In this document: one piece after another, positions 1 through 9,046 of the stretch
Layout: every line of letters begins with the position of its first letter
Numbering within the stretch: the first letter of the stretch is position 1
NCBI GenBank assembly: GCA_002395965.1
Contig: DGVT01000107.1
Span: forward strand, 1-64,000
Source: Porphyromonadaceae bacterium UBA4277
GTDB taxonomy: Bacteria > Bacteroidota > Bacteroidia > Bacteroidales > Muribaculaceae
Length of the DNA: 64,000 nucleotides
Reading direction: 5' to 3'
Position numbers and translations under genes: made by a program
Notes under the pieces: model-generated
Database searches by the model: none
Seen by the model: the letters and a program-made list of their open reading frames with translations, nothing else
What the model was told of the DNA's origin: nothing

Positions 1-105
1 AACGAGCCGAGCCTCTCGCGCATGGAAAAGGCCGTTGAGGCAATGACCACAAGCACCGAGGCATCATCGATCAAATTAGCCAAGCTGCTCTACAGCATCA
101 AGTAA
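1..105 (+). CDS. C-terminal end of an unidentified protein (partial)
   Basis: An open frame runs from the first base of the window to a TAA at 103-105 and gives 34 residues (start missing). The tail is polar and probably helical, ending LLYSIK. It is too short to assign to a family. It is called coding because the frame is open throughout and the next feature is an intergenic inverted-repeat element. Function unknown. Confidence 0.5.
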   Translation, partial: NEPSLSRMEKAVEAMTTSTEASSIKLAKLLYSIK

Positions 106-133
106 ACAATCATCCACTCGAAACAATAAGACG

Positions 134-338
134 GGGTGTGTCATAATTCAAAAAAAGCGTTGAAAACGCAGACGCATCGAAGATGAGACCATTTCTTTAA
201 CACCATGCAAGCAACATCGAAGATGTGCGCAGCTTGGTGAGAGACAGCGACTTAAAAGGTGCTTCGAAGATGCACTATATCAGTGACGTAATCTCAAAAT
301 TCAATCAAAGCCTTATGAAATAGAATTACGACACACCC
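134..338. mobile_element. 205-bp MITE-like element with 16-bp terminal inverted repeats
   Basis: Bases 134-149 (GGGTGTGTCATAATTC) and 323-338 (GAATTACGACACACCC) are inverted copies matching at 15 of 16 positions. There is no ORF between them. The interior holds small hairpins with C-GAA-G loops (175-185, 214-226, 259-275 with one mismatch), and part of it (201-252) resembles 49465-49516. No clear target-site duplication is visible. The size and terminal repeats fit a non-autonomous transposable element, but a structured intergenic repeat is also possible. Confidence 0.5.
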
Positions 339-361
339 TCTTAACTCCATACAGTTAGCTT

Positions 362-2050
362 TTACAAGATTTTAGGTATCATCAGGCGCGCTTCCACCAC
401 GTTGAGGACGTAGTCGGCAAGTCGCTCACACTCGCATATAAGATCGGTGTACATCGTGCTGATGCGATAAGAATATTTCTTTTGATCCACATCCTGAATA
501 GCCTCATTTTTCAAGCTGTCGCGCAATGCATTGATGTCGCGCTCTATGGCTTCGGTACGGTCGATAGTCAAATTTTCACGTTCATCATCCATCAAGCGAT
601 TCATCTCGGTCAGGGCGCTGTTGGTGAGTTCCATCATCTTTCTCACATTTTCATATTGCTCGGGAGTGAAATCCTCCTTGGACGAGTGGCGATGCTTGAT
701 GGTGCGAGCCAGGTTATAGCATGAGTCGCCAACACTCTCTATTTCACTAATCATGCGCAACATGGCACGTATTTTTCCCTTGGTGTCATCGCTCAAGTGA
801 GCATTACTCACCTCCTCAAGGTAGCGTGCTATTTCCATCTCCATCTTGTCGGACTTGTCTTCCAACTTGGCTATATGGTCATAGTCCTTTTCAAACTTTG
901 AATTATCGGTTTCGTCGAGCAGATTGCGCACTAAGTCAAACATCATCTGCGTCTGCTCGCCATACACTCCAATCTCGCGCTGAGCTTGAAGCACAGCGAT
1001 TTCAGGCGTGCGCATGATACCGCCTTGAATGTATCGCAGCTTGAACTCCTCATCATCGGCCTCAACCTTTGGTTTTATAATCCAGCACACAAAGCGCTCG
1101 ATTTGAGGAATGAACCATATCAATATCATGGTGTTGGTCACATTGAATGTCGTGTGGAATGCAGCCAGGGCAAACGACAGTCGTGCCGGGCTTTGCATCG
1201 AAGCCGACGGATCGAGCCCCACAAGCGAGCAGGCAAAATTCACAAACGGCTTGAACACTATCAGCACCCACACCACACCGAACACATTGAAAAACAGGTG
1301 AGCCAAAGCCGCCCGGCGCGCCTGGGCATTAGCACTGAGCGCTGCCAGATTAGACGTTATCGTGGTTCCGATATTTTCTCCTAACACCAATGCTATACCT
1401 TGATATATAGGCAACACTCCCGTGGAGCACAATATCATCGTTATTGCCATCACAGCTGCCGACGACTGCACGCAGAACGTGAGCACACCGCCAAGCAGCA
1501 GGAATGTCAGGGTGGTTACGAACGAGTCGGGATTAAACGAAGAAAAGAAATTCAGCACCGACTGATTTTCGCCCAAATTCATCTCTACACCTGTCATTCT
1601 CAGGGTTCCCAAACCAAGCAACAGAAATGCTAAGCCAAAGAGGAAGTCACCGACGAACCGATACTTCTTCATGTAAATCAGCACTATACCAATGAGGAAT
1701 GCAGGGAAGACACAATTTGTTATATCGAAAGAAAAACCGGCCGACATGATCCATGCTGTGAGCGTGGTTCCAATGTTGGCACCCATTATCACCGATATTG
1801 CCTGAGCCAGAGTCAACAACCCGGCATTGACAAACGACACGGTCATCACAGTGGTTGCCGTGCTCGACTGAACTGAAGCTGTTACAAGCATTCCGGTTAG
1901 AACTCCGGTAAAGCGATTGGTGGTCATGGCACCAAGCACATGACGTAATTGCGGGCCGGCCATCTTTTGTAAACTGTCGCTCATCGACTTCATACCGAAC
2001 ATGAGCAACGCCAGAGAGCCCAGCAGCTTAAAAATCATCAAAATTGACAT
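362..2050 (-). CDS. Na/Pi cotransporter family protein with C-terminal PhoU-like region
   Basis: This 562-residue inner-membrane protein has two related membrane halves. Each carries the QSS motif of Na-dependent phosphate transporters (VQSSTATT and VQSSAAVM) and a GxNIGTT motif (GANIGTTLTAW and GENIGTTITSN). The last 200 or so residues are helical and charged, like the PhoU domains fused to bacterial NptA/YjbB proteins. It probably couples sodium to phosphate movement. The frame is open to 2122, but a -7 box at 2081-2088 places transcription start inside that extension, so ATG 2050 (MSILMIFKLLG) was chosen. It is divergent from the DUF5063 gene. Confidence 0.88.
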   Translation of the reverse strand: MSILMIFKLLGSLALLMFGMKSMSDSLQKMAGPQLRHVLGAMTTNRFTGVLTGMLVTASVQSSTATTVMTVSFVNAGLLTLAQAISVIMGANIGTTLTAWIMSAGFSFDITNCVFPAFLIGIVLIYMKKYRFVGDFLFGLAFLLLGLGTLRMTGVEMNLGENQSVLNFFSSFNPDSFVTTLTFLLLGGVLTFCVQSSAAVMAITMILCSTGVLPIYQGIALVLGENIGTTITSNLAALSANAQARRAALAHLFFNVFGVVWVLIVFKPFVNFACSLVGLDPSASMQSPARLSFALAAFHTTFNVTNTMILIWFIPQIERFVCWIIKPKVEADDEEFKLRYIQGGIMRTPEIAVLQAQREIGVYGEQTQMMFDLVRNLLDETDNSKFEKDYDHIAKLEDKSDKMEMEIARYLEEVSNAHLSDDTKGKIRAMLRMISEIESVGDSCYNLARTIKHRHSSKEDFTPEQYENVRKMMELTNSALTEMNRLMDDERENLTIDRTEAIERDINALRDSLKNEAIQDVDQKKYSYRISTMYTDLICECERLADYVLNVVEARLMIPKIL

Positions 2051-2080
2051 GCGAAAATTAAATCGATTTAATTTTTTTTG

Positions 2081-2088
2081 CAAATTTA
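2081..2088 (-). promoter_or_regulatory. Bacteroidetes -7 box for the Na/Pi transporter gene
   Basis: The minus strand reads TAAATTTG, matching TAnnTTTG, about 31 bp before ATG 2050. It argues against the longer upstream start. Confidence 0.6.
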
Positions 2089-2213
2089 GTAATTTCGGGT
2101 GATACGACAAAATGCAACTCAAATATTTGTTTCACTTATCTTGACTTTTCTACAAAACAAGCAATTAGTCACACCAAGATTTAATTGTTAACCTATGCTT
2201 GATGCCTTGGCGC

Positions 2214-2244
2214 TTGTATTTTTGCAAAATAATGCTTAACTTTG
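2214..2244 (+). promoter_or_regulatory. Promoter of the DUF5063-aminopeptidase-phosphohexomutase run
   Basis: A TTG at 2214-2216 lies 20 bp before TAACTTTG at 2237-2244, fitting the Bacteroidetes -33/-7 promoter. The next ATG in the right context is at 2268, which sets the start of the DUF5063 gene. Confidence 0.6.
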
Positions 2245-2267
2245 CCTTTTCAAGAAAACAATTCTTT

Positions 2268-2798
2268 ATGACCGACAACGAAACAAAACTTCACCCCAAT
2301 GAATTAGCGTTCATTGCACTCATTAACGAATACTGTCAAATGGTGGAAACAGCCTCGCAGGGCACCACATGCAGCGCATTTGTCACCACCATGACAAAAT
2401 TATTACCACGCATCTATATCAGTGCAAGTGACCTTGACATGAATGTCATGACCGGCACCGAAATCACACCGGCCCTCGACGAAAGCACCTACGACCAAGT
2501 GCGGCAAGCCATGGCACAGCTGTTGGCCGAAGACGATGTTTACCTCGAAGTGTTTCTTGCCGACATGAAGTACAGCGACACGCCTATAGCTGCAAGCATT
2601 GCCGAAAATCTGGCCGACCTTTACCAGGAATTCTACAACGTGCTCAGTTCAATACGCTACGCCACCACCAGCGACCAGGCCGACATGTTAGGCCTGTGCT
2701 ACGAAAACTTTACCGACTACTGGGGGCAAACGCTTCTCAACGTGCTTCGGGCACTTCACAACATTAAATACACATCCACTGACGATATTCAATATTAA
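2268..2798 (+). CDS. DUF5063 domain-containing protein
   Basis: This acidic cytoplasmic protein of 176 residues has no signal peptide or membrane segment. Its N-terminal pattern (ELAFIALINEYCQMVETA, then LLPRIYISASDLD) matches my recollection of the DUF5063 family, which is largely confined to Bacteroidetes and has no assigned function. The start at 2268 was chosen over earlier in-frame ATGs because they lie upstream of or inside the promoter. The M18 aminopeptidase follows 21 bp later and is probably co-transcribed. Confidence 0.75.
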   Translation: MTDNETKLHPNELAFIALINEYCQMVETASQGTTCSAFVTTMTKLLPRIYISASDLDMNVMTGTEITPALDESTYDQVRQAMAQLLAEDDVYLEVFLADMKYSDTPIAASIAENLADLYQEFYNVLSSIRYATTSDQADMLGLCYENFTDYWGQTLLNVLRALHNIKYTSTDDIQY

Positions 2799-2819
2799 CC
2801 AAACATAAACATTAACAAC

Positions 2820-4121
2820 ATGTCGAACATTCATCCATATGTCAAATCGCTGCTGAAGTTTATGGACGCAAGCCCTTGTAATTTCCTGGCAGTGAAAACT
2901 ATTAAAGACACTCTTAATCAAGCAGGATACGCCGAGCGCCGGCTCGATGACAAAATCACCTGGACACCGGGCGAGAAATTCTATGTCACAAAAAACGACT
3001 CGGCAATCTTTGCATTCAAGATCGGCACTCTTCCACCACAAGAAACCGGCTTCAAAATCGTTGCCGCCCACAGCGACTCGCCTTGCTTTCGCATAAAACC
3101 TAATGCCGAGATGCACAGCGACGGCGGTATCGTGCGCCTCAACACCGAGGTGTATGGCGGCCCCATCCTCTACACATGGTTTGACCGACCCCTCTCTATT
3201 GCCGGACGCGTGATCGTCAAAGGCAGCGATGCCCTGCATCCTGCCACACGACTGCTGAAAATAGACCGACCGCTGATGTGCATTTCCCACCTGGCCATAC
3301 ACTTTAACCGCGCAGTGAACGATGGCAACAAGCTCTCGAAACAGACCGACATGCTCCCCATCATCGCAAAAGTGAACGACAAGCTCGAGAGCGAGAACAT
3401 GCTACTCAAGCTCGTGGCTCGCGAACTCGACATTGAGATTAACGACATCCTCGATTTTGACCTTATGCTATACGACACTCAGTCGGCATGCACATTCGGC
3501 ATGAACAATGAGTTCATTTCATGTGGCCGCCTCGATGACCTGAGTATGGTCCATGCCGGCATCACGGCACTCACCGAGGCTCACGACGACTGCGCAACTT
3601 GTGTGACTGCCATCTTCGACAACGAGGAGACAGGCAGCGGCACTAAGCAAGGTGCTGGCTCACCGGTGCTGGCCAACCTGCTGCTGCGACTCACCGTGGC
3701 GGCGGGCGGTAACTACGACGCATTCTGCCGCGCCATCGCCAAGTCGTTCATGATTTCGGCCGACAATGCACATGCCTTCCACCCCAACTACGCCTCTAAA
3801 TACGACCCGACCAACCATCCGGCACTGGGCGGTGGACCATGCATCAAGATTAACGCCAACTGCAAGTATATGAGCGATGCTCACTCGGCAGCCATCTTTG
3901 CAAGCCTGTGCAAGGAAGCCGACCAACCATTCCAATACTTCGTTAATCACAGCGATGTGGCCGGAGGTTCTACGTTAGGCAACATCCTCACCGGACAAAT
4001 CGACATCGAGGGCGTGGACGTGGGCAATCCTCTGCTCGCCATGCACTCGGCTCGCGAAACCGCTTCGGTTGCCGACCACATTGCCATGATTGAGGTAATG
4101 AAGAAATTTTTTGACAAATAA
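2820..4121 (+). CDS. M18 family aminopeptidase
   Basis: This 433-residue cytosolic zinc aminopeptidase removes N-terminal residues, typically acidic or neutral, from peptides. The family motifs appear in order: AAHSDSPCF with the metal-binding His and Asp, SCGRLDDLSM with a metal Asp, DNEETGSGTKQGA with the catalytic and metal Glu residues, and ISADNAHAFHPNY. The length is typical. It lies 21 bp after DUF5063 and 22 bp before the phosphohexomutase start at 4144, suggesting one transcript. Confidence 0.93.
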   Translation: MSNIHPYVKSLLKFMDASPCNFLAVKTIKDTLNQAGYAERRLDDKITWTPGEKFYVTKNDSAIFAFKIGTLPPQETGFKIVAAHSDSPCFRIKPNAEMHSDGGIVRLNTEVYGGPILYTWFDRPLSIAGRVIVKGSDALHPATRLLKIDRPLMCISHLAIHFNRAVNDGNKLSKQTDMLPIIAKVNDKLESENMLLKLVARELDIEINDILDFDLMLYDTQSACTFGMNNEFISCGRLDDLSMVHAGITALTEAHDDCATCVTAIFDNEETGSGTKQGAGSPVLANLLLRLTVAAGGNYDAFCRAIAKSFMISADNAHAFHPNYASKYDPTNHPALGGGPCIKINANCKYMSDAHSAAIFASLCKEADQPFQYFVNHSDVAGGSTLGNILTGQIDIEGVDVGNPLLAMHSARETASVADHIAMIEVMKKFFDK

Positions 4122-4143
4122 TATTTACAAACATTATATCACT

Positions 4144-5901
4144 ATGATCGACCAACAATTATTGCAACAAGTAACAGAAAAGGCACAATCGTGGCTGCGT
4201 GAGGGCTACGACGACAACACTCAAGCGCAAGTGCGTGCCATGCTTGAGAGCGACGACAAGACCGAACTGGTGGAGGCGTTCTACAAAGACCTTGAATTCG
4301 GCACCGGCGGACTGCGAGGCATCATGGGTGCCGGCAGCAACCGCATGAACATCTACACCGTGGGCTCGGCAACACAAGGCTTAGCCAACTATATGAAGGA
4401 AGCATTTGCACACCTTGACCAGATTAAGGTCGTTGTGGGGCACGACGTGCGCAACAACAGCCGACTCTTTGCCGAGACGGTGGCCAACATCTTCTCAGCC
4501 AACGGCATAAAGGTGTATCTTTTTGAAGGCCCACGACCCACTCCCGAGGTGTCCTACGCTATCAGGCTGCTTGGCTGCCAGAGCGGCGTCAACATCACTG
4601 CTTCGCATAACCCCAAAGAGTATAACGGCTACAAGGCCTATTGGGACGATGGTGCACAAGTTGTTTCGCCTCACGACGTTAACATCATCGACCATGTGAA
4701 TAAGATTAAGGATGTGCGCGAAATCAAGTTTGAAGGTAACCCCGACCTGATCGAAATCATAGGCGAAAACATCGACAGCCAGTACATTGAGCAAATTCAC
4801 ACGCTCTCGCTGAGTCCTGAAATCGACAAGCGCCAGCACGACCTCAAGATTGTCTATACACCCATTCATGGTGTGGGGCGTGACATAATACCACGTTCAA
4901 TCAAGCGCTGGGGCTTCGACAACATCATCCACGTGCCAGAGCAGGACGTCATGAGCGGTGATTTCCCCACTGTAGATTCTCCTAATCCCGAAAACCGCAG
5001 CGCAATGGAGATGGCCATTGCCAAGGCCGAAGAGGTGCAAGCCGACATTGCCTTAGCCAGCGACCCCGATGCCGACCGCATCAGCGTGGTGTTCAAGAAC
5101 AACAAGGGAGAATACGACCTGGTTAACGGCAATCAGATTCAGCTCATTTTCCACTACTACCTCATCACACGCAATGCCGAACTGGGGAAACTGGATCGCG
5201 ACAACGACTATATCGTAAAGACCATTGTCACCAGCGAGAGCATTGCCAAAATTGCCCGCAAACAAGGCATCAAGCTCTATGACTGCTACACCGGCTTCAA
5301 GTGGATTGCATCGGTAATGCGCGAGCTCGAAGGTACAAGCGCACGCTATTTAGGCGGTGGCGAGGAGAGCTATGGCTTCCTGCCCGAGGACTTCGTGCGA
5401 GATAAAGACTCGGTGTCGTCAATTCCATTGATGTGTGAAATTGCAGCCTGGGCCAAGGACCGCGGACAATCGATGAACGACATGCTCATTGACCTCTACA
5501 TGACTTACGGCTATTCGAAAGAACGCGGCATCTCGGTCGTGCGACCCGGAAAGTCGGGAGCCGAAGAGATTGTAAACATGATGAAGAACTTCCGCGAGAA
5601 CCCGCAGAAGGAAATAGCCGGCAGCCCGGTTGTGCTCATCAAGGATTTCCTTTCTCTTGAGCAGAAAGATGTCAAGACCGGCAATGTCAGCAAGCTCAAT
5701 ATGCCGGCTACAAGCAATGTGCTGCAATACTTCACCGAAGATGGAACAAAAGTTTCAATCCGTCCCAGCGGCACAGAGCCTAAAATCAAGTTCTATATCG
5801 AAGTGCACGACACGCTCACCGACGCTGCCGCCTACGATGCAAAGAACGATTGGGCCGATGCCAAGATACAGCGCATAGTCCACGACTTAGGCATTGAATA
5901 A
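4144..5901 (+). CDS. Phospho-sugar mutase (phosphoglucomutase/phosphomannomutase)
   Basis: This 585-residue protein interconverts hexose 1- and 6-phosphates through a phosphoserine enzyme. It shows the active-site serine loop ITASHNPKEYNGYK, the magnesium loop ASDPDADR, the sugar-binding loop GGGEESYGF, and the C-terminal phosphate-binding loop RPSGTEPKIKFY. The frame is open from 4111, but the first 11 residues overlap the preceding aminopeptidase gene. ATG 4144 (MIDQQLLQQV) gives the usual family N-terminus. A strong hairpin follows the stop. Confidence 0.93.
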   Translation: MIDQQLLQQVTEKAQSWLREGYDDNTQAQVRAMLESDDKTELVEAFYKDLEFGTGGLRGIMGAGSNRMNIYTVGSATQGLANYMKEAFAHLDQIKVVVGHDVRNNSRLFAETVANIFSANGIKVYLFEGPRPTPEVSYAIRLLGCQSGVNITASHNPKEYNGYKAYWDDGAQVVSPHDVNIIDHVNKIKDVREIKFEGNPDLIEIIGENIDSQYIEQIHTLSLSPEIDKRQHDLKIVYTPIHGVGRDIIPRSIKRWGFDNIIHVPEQDVMSGDFPTVDSPNPENRSAMEMAIAKAEEVQADIALASDPDADRISVVFKNNKGEYDLVNGNQIQLIFHYYLITRNAELGKLDRDNDYIVKTIVTSESIAKIARKQGIKLYDCYTGFKWIASVMRELEGTSARYLGGGEESYGFLPEDFVRDKDSVSSIPLMCEIAAWAKDRGQSMNDMLIDLYMTYGYSKERGISVVRPGKSGAEEIVNMMKNFRENPQKEIAGSPVVLIKDFLSLEQKDVKTGNVSKLNMPATSNVLQYFTEDGTKVSIRPSGTEPKIKFYIEVHDTLTDAAAYDAKNDWADAKIQRIVHDLGIE

Positions 5902-5928
5902 ACAAACCGATTAACAATTAACATCTAT

Positions 5929-5959
5929 GGGTCGGCACACATATATGTTATGCCGACCC
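5929..5959 (+). terminator. Hairpin terminator after the phospho-sugar mutase
   Basis: A perfect 9-bp stem, GGGTCGGCA (5929-5937) with TGCCGACCC (5951-5959), has a 13-nt loop and is followed by TAAGTTTT. It sits between the mutase stop and the next start at 5972, so the next gene may depend on read-through or its own promoter. Confidence 0.65.
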
Positions 5960-5971
5960 TAAGTTTTCTGA

Positions 5972-7057
5972 ATGAGTATTTCCCGCAAAATGAATGTCTT
6001 TAATCACATCGAGCCACTACCGCAACAATTCCAATGTAACGGCACAATGATCGTGGCCGGGCCATGCAGCGCCGAGACTCCACAGCAAGTCATCGACACA
6101 GCTACTCACCTGCACGAAATGGGCATAGGAGTGCTGCGCGCCGGACTGTGGAAGCCACGCACCCACCCAGGCAGCTTTGAGGGTGTGGGCACTCAGGGAC
6201 TATCATGGCTCGGTGAAGCAAAAAGGGCAACCGGAATGCTCATAGCCACCGAAGTAGCCTTGCCCACCCATGTCAAGGCATGCATCCAAGCCGGAGTCGA
6301 TGTCTTATGGATTGGAGCACGCACCACAGCCAATCCCTTTGCCGTTCAAGCTATTGCAGAGGCGCTCAAGGGAAATGAGCACATTACAGTAATGGTTAAA
6401 AACCCCATAAGTCCCGACATTGAGCTGTGGATAGGCGCACTGCAGCGCATCTATAACGCCGGCATCACACACATCGCAGCTGTGCACCGAGGTTTTGTCA
6501 GCATTAGCGACTCTCTTTACCGCAATGCACCCATGTGGCAAATGCCTATTGAACTAAAGCGCCGCTTCCCGAAGTTGCCACTGCTCATCGACCCGTCACA
6601 CATCACCGGCAAAAGCGACATGGTGGCAGTGGTTGCACAACAAGCACTCGACATGGGCTTTGACGGACTGATGATTGAAGTGCATCCGTGCCCCGAAAAA
6701 GCGCTAAGTGACAATCAGCAGCAACTCACCATCGCCGCAATGGCTGCACTGGTAGGTAATTTGACCACACGAAACAATAATGCCGAGAGCGAACAACTAA
6801 GCATTATGCGACGACTCATCGACCAGTGTGACGATGAAATACTCACTACCATATCGCGCCGCATGCACGTTGTAAGGCAAATTGGAGAACTAAAGCAAAA
6901 GGCTGGAATGCAAGTCGTGCAACAAGGACGCTTCAACGAGATTTTGGCTCAACGCAAAGCGCAAGCACAATCGCTGCAACTACACGAAACTTTTGTTGAA
7001 AGCCTCATGAAACTCATCCATGAAGAAGCTGTAACGCAGCAAATCACAAAAATCTAA
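5972..7057 (+). CDS. Bifunctional 3-deoxy-7-phosphoheptulonate synthase/chorismate mutase
   Basis: This 361-residue fusion joins two steps of aromatic amino acid synthesis. Residues about 20-265 form a DAHP synthase barrel (IVAGPCSAE, LRAGLWKPRTHPGSFEG, LIDPSHITGKSD), which condenses PEP with erythrose 4-phosphate. Residues about 275-355 form an AroQ-type helical chorismate mutase (MRRLIDQCDDEIL, RRMHVVRQIGELK). The fusion order is typical of Bacteroidetes and may allow feedback control by prephenate. ATG 5972 was used; ATG 5990 (MNVFNHIEPL) is an equally plausible start. Confidence 0.92.
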   Translation: MSISRKMNVFNHIEPLPQQFQCNGTMIVAGPCSAETPQQVIDTATHLHEMGIGVLRAGLWKPRTHPGSFEGVGTQGLSWLGEAKRATGMLIATEVALPTHVKACIQAGVDVLWIGARTTANPFAVQAIAEALKGNEHITVMVKNPISPDIELWIGALQRIYNAGITHIAAVHRGFVSISDSLYRNAPMWQMPIELKRRFPKLPLLIDPSHITGKSDMVAVVAQQALDMGFDGLMIEVHPCPEKALSDNQQQLTIAAMAALVGNLTTRNNNAESEQLSIMRRLIDQCDDEILTTISRRMHVVRQIGELKQKAGMQVVQQGRFNEILAQRKAQAQSLQLHETFVESLMKLIHEEAVTQQITKI

Positions 7058-7110
7058 TTGAGCCGTGGCATGTGTTGCTTTTATCAGCCGCCTAAGATAA
7101 GCAATGCTGC

Positions 7111-8352
7111 CTACTTATGCTCCAACGCATCAAGCCGCTTAGCATCTCCCAGTTTATAATAGATCGTACGCAGCGCGTTACGAGCATCCTCATTGTCGGG
7201 ATCGAGCCGGTAGGCCTTCTCAAGATATGGCTGCGCTTTCTTATAAATGGGATTGACCTTTCGGGCAAGCGCCTTGGCGCTCAATTTGGAGTTCGACTCA
7301 GCCACCTTGGCTGCATCGTTATAGTAATATCGGCCAAGGTTGAACAGAGCCGAAGCATTGTTGTCGTCAAGCTCCACGCTACGTTCGAAGTACGGGAAAG
7401 CCTTCTCCAGCCCCTCTTTTTGTTCCACGACCAGCCCTTTGAGGTTTTGCAACTCGGCATCGTCGGGCTCTATGCCGATCATCTCATCGATGAGCACAGC
7501 AGCTTTATCGAGTTGCTTATGATTGATATAATTATTAATCAGTATGCGAGCATATTGCGGATCGGCAGTGCCATAGATATCATAGGCCTCACGAGCCAGG
7601 TTCACAATGCCATCATCGTTGCCAACAGCCGACAGACACACCAGTGCATAGTCAAATGCCTCTTTCTTTGTGTAGCCATGGTTCCGTGCCTGAGCAAAGC
7701 GTTCGGCCGCCTCGGCATGCTCGCCTTTCTGCCACAGCGAAATACCCTGATAATAAAGCGTCTGACCAATCTGCGAATCGGCAACCGGAGCCTTTTGGAT
7801 GCGCCTGTCGTTCAGCACGTCGAGGTAAACCTGCCACGCCCTTATTGCGCCATCCCACTCCTTGGTGTTATACAGCTCGCCACCGGCCACATTAAAATCC
7901 TCGATATGCTTTGCGAGTTGATCTACGATATCACCCGAGAAACGAGTCTTTGCTTTTGGCTTCCCGGTCTTCTTGTCGATGCGAGGCTTGCCATTCTTAT
8001 CATATTCACGAATTGTGTCAAGGCTCATAGCATGCATCAGGCAGTCATAGCCGTCAAGCAACGTCGTGCTCATGGCCTTTACATCTACCTTCTTGCCAAT
8101 TGCCTGAGTGTCCTTATACTTGCCATATAGCCCCATATAAGCCTTCCCGGCCACATACCATGCCTCGGGACTACTCTTGGTCTCATCATGTGTAAGAGCC
8201 GGTTTTATTTTATTTATTGCAGTCTGATAGCTGCTGATGCTTGTTGTAAACTCGCCGATACTCTTCTTTACATCGGCCACCACCCTATGTTGCCCTGAAG
8301 CATTCGTAATAATTAGTAAACAGAATAGAATGCTGGAAAATATACGTTTCAT
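7111..8352 (-). CDS. Secreted TPR-repeat protein
   Basis: This 413-residue protein begins with a signal peptide (MKRIFSSILFCLLIITNASG) and is then mostly helical repeats. Clear TPR-like units lie in the second half, for example around ALFNLGRYYYNDAAK and AQPYLEKAYRLDPDNEDA. TPR proteins scaffold protein-protein contacts, here probably in the periplasm. The exact partner is not visible. It converges on the DAHP synthase gene and has its own promoter at 8378-8408. Confidence 0.8.
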   Translation of the reverse strand: MKRIFSSILFCLLIITNASGQHRVVADVKKSIGEFTTSISSYQTAINKIKPALTHDETKSSPEAWYVAGKAYMGLYGKYKDTQAIGKKVDVKAMSTTLLDGYDCLMHAMSLDTIREYDKNGKPRIDKKTGKPKAKTRFSGDIVDQLAKHIEDFNVAGGELYNTKEWDGAIRAWQVYLDVLNDRRIQKAPVADSQIGQTLYYQGISLWQKGEHAEAAERFAQARNHGYTKKEAFDYALVCLSAVGNDDGIVNLAREAYDIYGTADPQYARILINNYINHKQLDKAAVLIDEMIGIEPDDAELQNLKGLVVEQKEGLEKAFPYFERSVELDDNNASALFNLGRYYYNDAAKVAESNSKLSAKALARKVNPIYKKAQPYLEKAYRLDPDNEDARNALRTIYYKLGDAKRLDALEHK

Positions 8353-8377
8353 AAAATATAACCTATCAAATTTTCTG

Positions 8378-8408
8378 CAAAATTAGTGCAAACCGAGTGC
8401 AAAACAAA
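8378..8408 (-). promoter_or_regulatory. Promoter of the TPR gene
   Basis: On the minus strand TTTG (8405-8408) and TAATTTTG (8378-8385) are separated by 19 bp, a standard Bacteroidetes -33/-7 pair upstream of ATG 8352. Confidence 0.6.
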
Positions 8409-8440
8409 ATGAAAGACAAAGTTTTTCATTTTGCTTTGCC

Positions 8441-8587
8441 GAGGTGAAGCCTAATTTCGAGGCGCCAGCCTCAACATTAGTGCAAGGTGAGCGAAAAAGC
8501 AAAGTTTACTTTGATTTTTCCGAACCGCAGCCTAATTTCGCGCGTAGCGCAACATTAGTGCAAGGTGAGCGAAAAATAAATTTCAGG
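8441..8587. repeat. Two diverged copies of an intergenic palindromic repeat
   Basis: Two units (about 8441-8521 and 8522-8587) share GCCTAATTTCG before and CAACATTAGTGCAAGGTGAG after a variable hairpin. Copy 1 has outer stem CTAAT/ATTAG (8451-8455, 8476-8480) and inner stem GAGGC/GCCTC. Copy 2 (8532-8558) has the same outer stem but inner stem GCGC-GTA-GCGC. The rest of 8353-8640 contains no gene. Confidence 0.75.
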
Positions 8588-8616
8588 GGCTGGCGTATGG
8601 TTTGCGCGACGCCAAC

Positions 8617-8644
8617 AAAAAAACGACCGCCTTAAAGGCAATCG
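8617..8644 (-). terminator. Terminator downstream of the tRNA-Glu pair
   Basis: The minus strand forms a roughly 10-bp stem around GCCTTTAAGGC, including two G-U pairs (8624-8644), followed by seven T (8617-8623). It lies 12 bp past the second tRNA-Glu. Confidence 0.65.
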
Positions 8645-8655
8645 CACTTATTAAG

Positions 8656-8728
8656 TAGTGAAACAGGGACTCGAACCCTGGTTTCCGCCGTGAGAGGGCG
8701 GCGTCCTAGACCACTAGACGATATCACC
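8656..8728 (-). tRNA. tRNA-Glu (CTC)
   Basis: This 73-nt cloverleaf on the minus strand starts GGTGATATCGTCTAGTGG. Its anticodon stem is CCGCC/GGCGG with loop CTCTCAC, so the anticodon is CTC. The T arm contains GGTTCGAGTCC. The acceptor has one T-T mismatch, and CCA is not encoded. It is identical to the neighbouring copy. Confidence 0.93.
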
Positions 8729-8742
8729 ATTTCTAACTTTTG

Positions 8743-8815
8743 TAGTGAAACAGGGACTCGAACCCTGGTTTCCGCCGTGAGAGGGCGGCGTCCTAGACCA
8801 CTAGACGATATCACC
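8743..8815 (-). tRNA. tRNA-Glu (CTC), second identical copy
   Basis: This is the same 73-nt sequence as 8656-8728, 14 bp upstream in the same transcript, with anticodon CTC. The tandem identity implies a recent duplication or gene conversion. The 230 bp upstream (8816-9046) contains a possible minus-strand -7 box (TAATTTTG, 8913-8920) and no gene. Confidence 0.93.
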
Positions 8816-9046
8816 ATTAACGCTAAAGTTCACTTGACTTATTTTCATCTTTGAGGGCCTATTACCTCCACCCTTTCATGACGACAATAACTGTGTCGAA
8901 CTAAAAGCGAGGCAAAATTACTGCTAATTTTTCACATGGCCAAATTTTGAATGGCTTTTTTTTATTTTTCTTAGTTTGCTGCCTCAAGTTGACATTTTTT
9001 TTGTAATTTAGCGAATTAATTGATTTATCAATAATACACTTTTATT

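Noticed and set aside
8632..8817. 61-codon open frame with an internal duplication
   Set aside because: It covers the two identical tRNA-Glu genes and the repetition is theirs.
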